Assembly: GCA_946184125.1 (NCBI GenBank)
Contig: CAMHEL010000001.1
Location: forward strand, 1-64,000
Reading direction: 5' to 3'
Source: an uncultured Prevotellaceae bacterium
Lineage (GTDB): Bacteria > Bacteroidota > Bacteroidia > Bacteroidales > Bacteroidaceae
Length of the DNA: 64,000 bases
Both the position numbers and the translations under genes were made by a program. Positions 46,364 through 55,700 of the stretch are shown here, piece by piece. How positions within the stretch are numbered: the first letter of the stretch is position 1; every line of letters begins with the position of its first letter. The notes beneath the pieces were generated by a model. That model was given only the letters and a program-made list of their open reading frames with translations, did no database searches and was not told the DNA's origin.

Positions 46364-46429
46364 GCAAAGGTAGCAAAAACCGAGAGCAATGCAAAATAAA
46401 AAATGCAATTTTTTTTCATTGCCGAGGTG
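46364..46429 (-). promoter_or_regulatory. Promoter cassette copy 1, upstream of susC-like gene
   Basis: The minus strand carries TTTG (46392-46395), a 19-nt spacer and TACCTTTG (46365-46372), followed by C: a perfect Bacteroidetes promoter. The about 66-bp cassette, bounded by CACCTCGGC at its outer end, recurs at 48458-48525 and, diverged, at 62989-63054. Confidence 0.8.
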
Positions 46430-46442
46430 CCCTTTACCTTAT

Positions 46443-46514
46443 GTAAAGGTAGCAAAAACCGAGTGCAATGCAAAATAAAAAAATGGTAATTTTTTTATTT
46501 TCATTGCCGAGGTG
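46443..46514 (-). repeat. Promoter cassette copy 2, with altered -7 box
   Basis: This tandem second copy of the same cassette lies directly upstream of copy 1. Its -7 box reads TACCTTTA instead of TACCTTTG, so it is probably inactive. A 13-bp linker containing CTTTACC separates the two copies. Confidence 0.7.
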
Positions 46515-46517
46515 TAA

Positions 46518-46804
46518 CTCAGTGAATCAACTAATAAAGTAATGTTCGTCGGGATTTGCAATCCCGGCGCAGTGAATATCAGGATTTTTAATCCGAAAAT
46601 CGCAAACATAGTAACTTACACTCCATGCAGGTGGATTGCAAATCCACCTGAGCGTAAGATTCTCAGTGAATCAACTAAAAAAGTAATGTTCGTCGGGATT
46701 TGCAATCCCGACGCATTGAATATCAGGATTTTCAATCCGAAAATCGCATTAAAAATGCTTACACTCCATGCAGGTGGATTGCAAATCCACCTGAGCGTAA
46801 GATT
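46518..46804. repeat. Two direct copies of an about 144-bp palindrome-rich repeat
   Basis: Copy A (46518-46661) and copy B (46662-46804) both begin CTCAGTGAATCAACTA and end GAGCGTAAGATT. Each holds three palindromes: TCGGGATTTGCAATCCCG, GGATTTTTAATCC (or GGATTTTCAATCC) and GGTGGATTGCAAATCCACC. This is the layout of REP/BIME elements spread by RAYT-type transposases. No transposase is present here. Confidence 0.85.
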
Positions 46805-46821
46805 CGCTGAAGAGTTACGCA

Positions 46822-46859
46822 GAGGTGCCCTTTACCTTATATAAAGGTAGCAAAAACCA
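46822..46859. repeat. Partial copy of the promoter-cassette repeat
   Basis: The GAGGTGCCCTTTACCTTATA segment and the following AAAGGTAGCAAAAACC match the unit repeated at 46430-46460 and at 48520-48672. The rest of the 678-bp gap before ddh holds only these repeats and the ddh promoter. Confidence 0.75.
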
Positions 46860-46938
46860 GGGAACTGTATCCCGTGGCGAACAGAATAGCTTCCGCCAAA
46901 ATCCCTAAGCGTTAAAAATTTTGAAAATAATCTTTCTT

Positions 46939-46973
46939 TTTGATAGCTTTTTCCTAAAATTAGTGTACTTTTG
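46939..46973 (+). promoter_or_regulatory. Promoter of ddh
   Basis: TACTTTTG at 46966-46973 followed by C fits the -7 consensus. A TTTG at 46939-46942 lies 23 nt upstream, somewhat far. The ATG is 47 nt downstream of the -7 box. Confidence 0.6.
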
Positions 46974-47019
46974 CAATCGAAAACGGATTTTGACTAACTA
47001 TTAAACATAAAAAAGAACG

Positions 47020-47919
47020 ATGAAGAAGATTAGAGCCGCCGTAGTGGGTTACGGCAACATTGGCAAATATGCCCTTCAGGCCCTTGAAGCCGCTCCCGAT
47101 TTTGAGGTCGCTGGCATCGTGCGAAGAAATGGCGATGCCGACAAGCCCGCTGAATTAGCACCTTATGATGTGGTGAAAGACATTTCCTTGCTGAAGGATG
47201 TCGATGTGGCCATCCTTGCCACTCCCACACGAAGCTGTGAGGAGTATGCCAAGAAAATATTGCCTCTGGGCATCAACACCGTCGATAGCTTCGACATACA
47301 TACCAGCATCCTCGACTATCGTGCCTCGCTCATGGAGGTGTGCAAGAAGACTGGAACCGTGGCGGTCATCGCTGCTGGATGGGACCCGGGAAGCGACAGC
47401 ATCGTCAGAACGCTCATGCAGAGCCTCGCACCGAAAGGATTGTCGTACACCAATTTCGGACCTGGAATGTCCATGGGGCACTCAGTATGCGTACGCTCAA
47501 AGAAGGGGGTGAAAAACGCACTTTCGATGACCATTCCAAAAGGGGAGGGGCTGCATCGGCGAATGGTGTATGTGGAATTGGAGGAAGGAGCAAGCCTCGA
47601 AGAGGTGACGGCTGCCGTCAAAGCCGACCCGTATTTCTCCAACGACGAGACGCATGTGTTCGCAGTGCCTTCGGTCGATGAGGTGCGCGATATGGGCCAT
47701 GGGGTCAACCTGGTAAGAAAAGGCGTCAGTGGACAGACACAGAACCAGAGGCTGGAGTTCAATATGAGCATCAACAACCCAGCCCTCACCGGACAGGTGC
47801 TCGTCAATGTGGCTCGGGCATCGCTGCGCCAGCAGCCTGGATGCTACACCATGATTGAGATACCTGTCGTCGATATGCTGCCTGGCGACAGAGAGAGCAT
47901 CATCGGGCATCTGGTATGA
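47020..47919 (+). CDS. ddh: meso-Diaminopimelate dehydrogenase
   Basis: This 299-residue NADPH enzyme makes meso-DAP from tetrahydrodipicolinate in one step, for lysine and peptidoglycan. The Rossmann motif 'AVVGYGNIGKYAL' is at residues 7-19. 'GWDPGSDSIVRTL', 'FGPGMSMGHSV' and the C-terminal 'NPALTGQVLVNVARA' are diagnostic of DapDH. Length matches the family. The gene stands alone between repeats and a terminator. Confidence 0.95.
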   Translation: MKKIRAAVVGYGNIGKYALQALEAAPDFEVAGIVRRNGDADKPAELAPYDVVKDISLLKDVDVAILATPTRSCEEYAKKILPLGINTVDSFDIHTSILDYRASLMEVCKKTGTVAVIAAGWDPGSDSIVRTLMQSLAPKGLSYTNFGPGMSMGHSVCVRSKKGVKNALSMTIPKGEGLHRRMVYVELEEGASLEEVTAAVKADPYFSNDETHVFAVPSVDEVRDMGHGVNLVRKGVSGQTQNQRLEFNMSINNPALTGQVLVNVARASLRQQPGCYTMIEIPVVDMLPGDRESIIGHLV

Positions 47920-47960
47920 GGATGCTTGCTTGAAGTAGGTTTTACCTTATATATATATTA

Positions 47961-48000
47961 TACCCCCGCCTGCGTATCATCATGAGCGCAGACGGGGGTA
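47961..48000. terminator. Bidirectional hairpin terminator
   Basis: TACCCCCGCCTGCG (47961-47974) pairs with CGCAGACGGGGGTA (47987-48000), with one C-A mismatch and a 12-base loop. It lies between the convergent ddh and TerB-like genes. Confidence 0.75.
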
Positions 48001-48027
48001 GATAGTGTATAAGGGAGGACCGGGACC

Positions 48028-48408
48028 TCAGTCGAGCGACGACATGTAGGTCAGGGCCTCAAGCACGGTCATGGTGGGGAGGTCGCAGAAGGTGGAAACC
48101 AACTGCCAGAGCTTCAGCTCATCGTTGTCGATTTCACCATCGATGGCCATGAGCGAACCAAGAAATGCACCCACATAGCGCTTGTGCTCGGTGTCGAGCG
48201 ATGTCACCACCGTCAAAGCCTCGGTGAAAGGCATCGACTCGGAGGCTTCGTAGATGGAGGCAAATTCCTCGTGGGGAATGCCAAGACGCTCCATTTCCAT
48301 TGTCCATGAACACATCTCGTTCTCAGCCACCTTGCCGTCGGCGGCTATCATCGCATTGGCAAGCTTGGCTATCGCCATCAGGCCGGTCTTCTCGAAACTG
48401 ATTTTCAT
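48028..48408 (-). CDS. TerB-like helical protein
   Basis: This 126-residue all-helical acidic protein has 'LANAMIAADGKVAENEM' and, in the second half, 'GSLMAIDGEIDNDELKLW'. These two 'DG-x-(I/V)-x-x-x-E' loops are the mark of the TerB/DjlA-N fold. The start at 48408 is preferred because it is the first ATG after the -7 box at 48459. TerB proteins are linked to metal sensing and stress, but no other ter gene is present here, so the role is open. Confidence 0.75.
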   Translation of the reverse strand: MKISFEKTGLMAIAKLANAMIAADGKVAENEMCSWTMEMERLGIPHEEFASIYEASESMPFTEALTVVTSLDTEHKRYVGAFLGSLMAIDGEIDNDELKLWQLVSTFCDLPTMTVLEALTYMSSLD

Positions 48409-48457
48409 TTTGTATCTTCTGTTTGGTGGAAACAACGGGCTTCAACCGTTTCATCGT

Positions 48458-48525
48458 GCAAAGGTAGCAAAAACCGAGTGCAATGCAAAACAAAAAATTC
48501 ATTTTTTGTTTTCATGGCCGAGGTG
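48458..48525 (-). promoter_or_regulatory. Promoter cassette copy 3, upstream of the TerB-like gene
   Basis: The minus strand has TTTG (48486-48489), a 19-nt spacer and TACCTTTG (48459-48466), followed by C. The whole cassette is nearly identical to copy 1 at 46364 despite serving an unrelated gene. Confidence 0.8.
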
Positions 48526-48672
48526 CCCTTTACCTTATGTAAAGGTAGCAAAAACCGAGTGGAGGTGCCCTTTACCTTATGTAAAGGTAGCAAAAACCGA
48601 GTGGAGGTGCCCTTTACCTTATGCAAAGGTAGCAAAAACCGAGTGGAGTTGCCCTTTCCCTTATGTAAAGGT
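48520..48672. repeat. Tandem 42-bp repeats (three full copies plus partial)
   Basis: Units start at 48520, 48562 and 48604, each GAGGTGCCCTTTACCTTATG plus about 22 bases ending ACCGAGTG. A truncated fourth starts at 48646. Each has the small inverted repeat CTTTAC/GTAAAG and, on the minus strand, a decayed -7 box (TACCTTTA, or TACCTTTG in the third). Open frames across them on both strands are products of the repeat, not genes. Confidence 0.85.
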
Positions 48673-48736
48673 AATGTTTTTTGTGAAAATGGTCTGACGA
48701 GTGCAACGGCGGCCTGAAAGGCCAATAAGCCCTCAG

Positions 48737-48760
48737 CCCAGGGCAACGCCCTGGGTTTTT
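48737..48760 (+). terminator. Terminator-like hairpin in an intergenic element
   Basis: CCCAGGGC (48737-48744) and GCCCTGGG (48748-48755) form a perfect 8-bp stem with loop AAC, followed by TTTTT. No gene ends just upstream on this strand, so it may belong to a REP-type element. From here to ruvA (49135) I see no gene. A 10-bp inverted repeat, GTAAGTAGGT (48912-48921) and ACCTACTTAC (48974-48983), is the only other structure. Confidence 0.5.
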
Positions 48761-49134
48761 AGAATCGATATTCATTATTTCGCCATGAAGGGGCAAAAGC
48801 TTGATATCCTGTTGCTTATGCCCTTTCATGGCGGAATGTTAGCCCGTGAATAAAAACCCTGAGAACGTGCTGCCCCTTTGGGGTACCGTGGCCGAGCGAA
48901 AACATGTTTTTGTAAGTAGGTGAACAAAATTTGATGACATCTACAAGAATGATAGTAACAGATTTTTTTGATTACCTACTTACCATTAACGCCGGAATCT
49001 TCACCCTCATCGTCTTCTTCACGATTGAGGGCCATGACGGTGAGGGGCAATCGCCGTGAAAAAACGTGATGCAATGCAATAAACGGGGGCATTTGTTCGT
49101 TATTCTATCGTATATATACAAAAAACGACAGCAA

Positions 49135-49749
49135 ATGATAGAATATATCCGGGGCGAACTAACAGACATCACCCCAGCGTTGGCCGTTGTCGAGGCGGCA
49201 GGGGTGGGTTATGCACTCAATATTTCGCTTAACACTTACACGGCCATTCAGAACAAAAAAGAGGTGCTCCTCTATGTGCATGAGGCGCTTGTGGCTGGAG
49301 GAAGAGACGATTCGTTCACCCTCTATGGCTTTGCCGACAAGCAGGAGCGAGAACTCTACCGACAGCTCATCACCGTTTCGGGTGTGGGAGCCAACACCGC
49401 GCGCATGATCCTTTCGTCGTGCACGCCTGCAGAATTGTGTAGCGTCATCGCCAATGGCGACGAACGAACCCTCAAGAGTGTCAAGGGAATAGGACTGCGA
49501 ACCGCACAGCGAATCATTGTCGATTTGAAAGACAAGATTGCCACATCCGACATCGCTGCAAAGGCTGTGGGAAGCACGGAAACAGCCGTCGGCATCGACA
49601 ACGAGGTGCGCTCCGAAGCCATCAGCGCACTCACCATGCTTGGCTTCTCGCCGGCACCATCAGCCAAGGTCGTGGGGGAAATCCTCAAGCAGCAGCCGCA
49701 GCTCCCCGTGGAGCAAGTCGTCAAACTCGCCCTCAAACTCATCAAGTGA
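49135..49749 (+). CDS. ruvA: Holliday junction DNA helicase subunit RuvA
   Basis: This 204-residue protein binds Holliday junctions as a tetramer and loads RuvB. The start at 49135 gives the family N-terminus '[20 protein letters not shown]' (OB fold). Two HhH motifs follow ('[17 protein letters not shown]' and '[19 protein letters not shown]'), then a linker and the C-terminal UBA-like domain ('[13 protein letters not shown]'). sprA starts 4 bp after its stop, an order frequent in Bacteroidetes. Confidence 0.95.
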   Translation: MIEYIRGELTDITPALAVVEAAGVGYALNISLNTYTAIQNKKEVLLYVHEALVAGGRDDSFTLYGFADKQERELYRQLITVSGVGANTARMILSSCTPAELCSVIANGDERTLKSVKGIGLRTAQRIIVDLKDKIATSDIAAKAVGSTETAVGIDNEVRSEAISALTMLGFSPAPSAKVVGEILKQQPQLPVEQVVKLALKLIK

Positions 49750-49753
49750 GGTC

Positions 49754-52700
49754 ATGAAGGTCATCCAGAGAATTATAGGCACCATTATCGTGTTGTGCGC
49801 CATCAGTGTCATGGCGGGCAACGCTCTATCCGTGCCTCAGGATGACCGGACAAGGCAGCAGCGACGACAGCAGACCAACAGCCCACAGGATGACCGGACA
49901 AGGCAGCGCAGGCAGGCTACTCCACAGCAGAGAATCCAGGCCGACACAAACGGCGACCAGTCCGACGACAAAAAGAAAGATGACAAGAATGACGACAAAA
50001 ACAAGGTGAACGTCACTGCCCAGCCCATCATCGACGATGACATGGAGATCCCCGACTCCCTCCTCCATCCAAGGTGGCGCATTCAGCGCACATCGCCTGT
50101 CACCGACGATGACCTCAGCCAAGGCTCAGCCGACTTGCAGCGACCGGAGAACATGAAGCAGACCGTCGTCTATAACGATACGCTCGACAGATACATTTTT
50201 GGCAACAAGATTGCGGGGACGTATGTCTACGCTCCCACCATGATGGACTACAGCGAGTATTTCAAATGGAGTGAGAAACAAGCCCTCAGAAAGTTCTTCC
50301 AATCCAAGAACGAGGAAGCTGCCAAGACGAAGGGAAAGGAAAAATTCGACTTCACCGACATGCACTTCGACCTCGGACCCGCAGAGAAAATCTTCGGACC
50401 GGGCGGCGTGCGCATCAAGACTCAGGGAACGGCGGAACTCAAGTTCGGAGCAACCTTCAAGAACATCGACAACCCCTCCCTGCCCATACGCAACAGGAAG
50501 ACCACAACCATGGACTTCGACGAGAAAATCAACCTCAGCGTCAATGGAAAGGTGGGCGACAAGGTGAACATGAACATCAACTACAACACCGATGCCACCT
50601 TCTCCTTCGATGCTCAGACCATGAAACTCAAATACGAGGGAAAGGAAGACGAAATCATCAAACTCGTCGAGGGGGGTAATGTGACGTTCCCAGGCAACTC
50701 CTCGCTCATCACAGGTGCAAGCGCTCTCTTCGGACTGAGAACCGACATGCAGTTCGGAAAACTCAAGTTGCAGACCGTCATCTCCCAGAAAAAGTCGGCT
50801 TCGGGAAGCGTCTCCTCAAAGGGTGGCGTGCAGTTCACACCCTTCGAGATCGATGTCGCTGACTATGAGGAGAACCGGCACTTCTTCCTCGCAAAATACT
50901 TCCGTGAGAAATACGACGGGGCAATGAAAACCCTTCCCAACATCACCACGGGAATCACCATCAACCGAATTGAAGTGTGGGTGACCAACAAGACCGGAAC
51001 GGCCAACAACACACGCAACATCATCGCACTTCCCGAACTGGGCGAGGCAGGAGCATCGGCACCACCAGCAAATGCCGCCAACCAGATTTATTCGCAGATG
51101 GTGAGCACATACGCCAATGCAAGGGAAATCGACCAGACATCATCTGTGCTCGACACACGCTTCGTGGGGGGCACCGACTACGAGAAACTCGCATCGGCAA
51201 GACTGCTTTCCTCGTCGGAGTACACCGTCAACCAGGCTCTGGGATACATCTCGCTCAAGACTGCACTTCAGACAGACCAGGTGCTCGCCGTCGCTTTCGA
51301 ATACACCTACGGTGGTGTCACATATCAGGTGGGAGAGTTCGCCAGCGATGTCACCGACGTCACCAAATGCCTCTTCGTCAAGTCGCTCAAGAACACCAGC
51401 AACAACCCGCAGCAGTCGAACTGGGACCTGATGATGAAAAACGTCTATTATCTCGCATCGAATGTGGAGAAAGACCGATTCAGACTCGACATCAAGTTCC
51501 AAAGCGACACCGCGGGAGTCTATCTCACCTATCTTCCCGAGCCCCAGGTCAAGGACCAGACTCTCATCAAAGTCATCGACGCCGACCGACTCGACAACAA
51601 CATGAAGACTCATGCCAACGGCTATTTCGACTACGTCAGCGGATATACCGTCACCAACGGGCGAGTCTTCCTTCCCAAGGTGGAGCCTTTCGGCTCATAT
51701 CTCTACAACTACCTCGTGTCGAAAGGCGTGGCGGCACAAGCGGCGGAAAAATACAGCTATACCGAACTGTATGACTCCACGAAGACCGTGGCAAGGCAGA
51801 TTGCAGAGAAAGACAAGTTCATCCTCACAGGACAGTTCCGAGGCTCTTCGTCGAGCGTCATCTCTCTCGGCGCATACAATGTGCCGCAGGGCTCCGTCGT
51901 CGTCACCGCCGGAGGTGTCGTCCTCAACGAAGGCTCCGACTACACCGTCGATTACTCTGCTGGCGAAGTGACCATCATCAACCAAAGCATCCTCGACTCC
52001 GGGCAGAAGATTGACGCTTCCTATGAGAGCAACACTGACTATGGCCAGACAAGGAAAACCATGTTTGGCGTCAACTGGGAGTATGACTTCACCAAGAACT
52101 TCCAGATGAGCGGTACGCTGAGACACCTCTCCGAGCAGGCGCTCACCACCAAGGTGGCGATGGGTGCCGAACCGCTCAACAACACGCTTTGGGGCGTCAA
52201 CCTCAATTGGAAGAAGGAGAGCCAATGGCTCACCAACATGCTCGACAAACTGCCATTTCTACACCTCACACAGCCGTCGAACATCTCGCTGACGGCGGAG
52301 TTCGCACACCTCATCGCCGGACAGTCGCATGGCACACAGGACAATGCTTCCTATCTCGACGACTTCGAGAACACCAAGAACACCATCAGTGTGTCGGAGC
52401 CCACCTCATGGATTATCTCCAGCGTGCCCACGATGTTTGATGAGTACAAGGACAAGACCGGGCTCACCAGCGGCTTCAACAGAAGTCTGCTCGCCTGGTA
52501 CAACATCGACCCACTCTTCACCCGCCGTAGCTCATCGCTCACGCCGAGCCACATAAAAAGCGACCTGGACCAACTCTCCAACCACTACGTGCGAGAAGTC
52601 TATGTCAGGGAACTCTACCCCAACAGGGACCAGAGCTCATACAGCGGCGCCACATCCACGCTCGCCGTGCTCAACCTCGCCTATTACCCCTCGGAGAGAG

Positions 52701-55700
52701 GACCCTACAACTTCAACCCCGACCTCAATGCCGCTGGGCGATTCGACCGAACAGAAAACAAATGGGGCGGAATGATGAGAAAACTCGACACCAACGACTT
52801 CGAGACGGCTAACATCGAGTATATCGAATTCTGGCTCCTCGACCCATTCATCTATACCAGCCAGAAGGATAATGCAGCGGAGTATGGCGGCGACTTCTAT
52901 ATCAACCTTGGAGAGGTCAGCGAGGATGTGCTGCGCGACGGAAAGAAATTCCAAGAGAGCGGAATGGCGGTCGACGGCTCGGCAAAATACACCACCACGC
53001 AGTGGGGAAAAATACCCAACCAGCCCACCGACAACACCTATTCCTTCGTCACCACATCGGGGGCAAGGGCAAGCCAGGACGTGGGATTCAATGGACTAAC
53101 CGACAGCGAGGAGAAGACCTTCGAGAGCTACCAGCAGTTCCTCACCGAAATACAGGGAAAGGTGTCGCCCGAAGTGTTCGACAGTATCTTCAACGACCCT
53201 GCCAACGACAACTACCACTACTTCAGAGGAAGCGACTACGACCAGCAGCAGGCGTCCATTCTGCAGCGGTACAAGCGCATCAACAATCCTCAGGGCAACT
53301 CGCCCGACTCCGACATGCGTACCGAGAGTTATGACACCTCCTACAAGACGACACCCGACGTGGAGGACATCAACCAGGACTACACCCTCAACGAGTATGA
53401 GAAATACTATCAGTATCATGTGTCCATCAGACCAGAGGACCTCGTCGTAGGGCGGAACTTCATCGTCGACAGCAGGGTGGGAAGCGGCACGCTCAGAAAC
53501 GGAGAGAGATACGACGTCACATGGTACCAGTTCAGAATTCCTCTCGACAGGTATGAGAAAAAGGAGGGCGCCATCAGCGACTTCACTTCCATAAGGTTCA
53601 TGAGAATGTTCCTCACCAACTTCAAACAGCCCATCGTCTTGCGATTCGGAAGCCTTGACCTCGTCTATGGCGAATGGAGGGTCTATACACAGAACCTCAC
53701 CAATAGCGTATCCAACTCGGGATACATGGCTGTCAGCGCAGTCAATATTGAGGAAAACAACGACAAGACTCCGGTCAACTACATCCTGCCGCCGGGCATC
53801 TCACGCGTCCAGGACCCCACACAGCCGCAGCTCGTCGAAAGCAATGAGCAGGCTCTCGATATCATGGTCACCAACCTCGGCACTGGAGAGTCGAAATGTG
53901 TCTATAAAAACACCACGCTCGACCTCAGACAGTACAAACGCCTGCAGATGTTCGCTCATGCCAACCCGTTCAACGAGAACACGACCAACCTCGCCGACAA
54001 TCAGCTCGCACTCTTCATACGCCTCGGAAACGACTACAAGAGCAATTATTACGAGTATGAGATACCGCTCAAACTCACACCAGCGGGGCACTACGACAAA
54101 TACTCCACATCCGACAAATGGACCGTGTGGCCCGAGGAAAACATGCTCGATATACCTCTGAGCATCTTCACCGCACTCAAGAAGGAGCGCAACAAAGCCA
54201 AGGCTGAGGGTACGGCAAGCTACAACCAGCTCTACACCGCCTATGATGAGGACAAACCTTCCAATAAGGTCAGCATCATGGGTAATCCTTCGCTCGGAGA
54301 GGTCAAAACCATGATTATTGGCGTGAGAAACCTCTCGGGAGAGGTCAAGTCGGGAGAGGTGTGGGTCAATGAACTACGACTCAAGGAGTACAACAACGAG
54401 GGAGGATGGGCCGCTCAGGGAAAACTAAATGTCCAACTCTCCGACTTCGGCTCCATCAACCTGGGGGGCTCTTACCGAACAGAGGGATTCGGAGGAATTG
54501 AGGACGGAGTGGCGGCAAGGGCGCAGGATACTTACCAGAACTACACGCTCACAGCCAACCTGGAACTGGGTAAGTTCTTCCCCGACAAAGCCAAGGTGTC
54601 GGCGCCGCTCTACTATTCCGTCAGCAAGGAGAAAACCATGCCGAAATACAACCCGCTCGACACGGATATGGAGCTCGATGACGCTTTCGAGGCCATGGAC
54701 AAGAGGGAAAGAGACTCCGTCGAGGCCATCGTCGTCACCAAGGCCACAAGCACCAATTTCTCGCTGTCGAATGTCAGGGTCGGCATCGCAACAAAGGGGC
54801 ACCCCATGCCCTACGACCCCGCAAACTTCTCCTTCACCTACAGCCATAGCCACAGCCATACGGCTGGTGAGACGACCATCTACGAGAATGATGACAGGTG
54901 GAACGGACAACTGTCATACTCATGGACACCGGTCTATAAGACTTGGGAGCCATTCAAAAAACTCAAGTCGAAATCCAAATGGCTCGAGATAGCAAAGAAA
55001 TTCGGACTCAACTACTTGCCGCAGAACATCACCTTCAACACCGACATCAAACGTTCCTACTACGAACTGCAGGAACGCGACGTCGATAACCTCGAAGGGG
55101 CTCAGCTTCCCATCACCTTCAACGAACAGTTCCTTTGGAACAGAGACTTCTCCATCAGATGGGACTTCACCAAAAACCTGCACCTCAGCTTCCAGAGCGC
55201 CACTCATGCGGAAATAGAGGAACCATACACGCCCATCAACAAAGACCTCTATCCCGACCACTACGAGGCATGGAAAGACTCCGTGTGGACTTCCATCAAG
55301 AACATGGGCGAACCGCTCGACTACGCACAGACCTTCTCCGCATCCTATAAGGTGCCGCTCAACCTCATACCTATCTTCGACTGGCTCACAACCGACGTCA
55401 CCTACAACTCCAACTATTCATGGGTGAGGGGGACGAAACTTGAGGATGGAACAACGCTCGGCAACACCATCTCCAACGGCAGGACGCTCAACATCAACGG
55501 CAACTTCAACCTGCAGAAGCTTTACGACCATGTGCCTTTCCTCAAGAAGGCCAATGAGCGATTCAACAAATCGTCGTCGAACAGAAACAACCAGCGCAAC
55601 AAAGCCAACCAGAAAGCCAACCAAAAGGCCAACCAGAAAGGTAAAAAGGGCGAAGACGACAAACAGAAGGCTGAAGACGACAAGCAGAAGGCACAGTTGC

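Noticed and set aside
46815..47019. tRNA or small RNA gene between the repeats and ddh
   Set aside because: No cloverleaf, CCA end or conserved T-loop is found. Only a repeat fragment and a promoter are visible. No tRNA was recognised elsewhere in the window either.
48405..48746. Reading frames on both strands with repeated 'TRFLLPLHKVKG' or 'VPFTLCKGSKNR'
   Set aside because: They are translations of the 42-bp tandem DNA repeat (a multiple of three) and include promoter sequence, so they are not genes.
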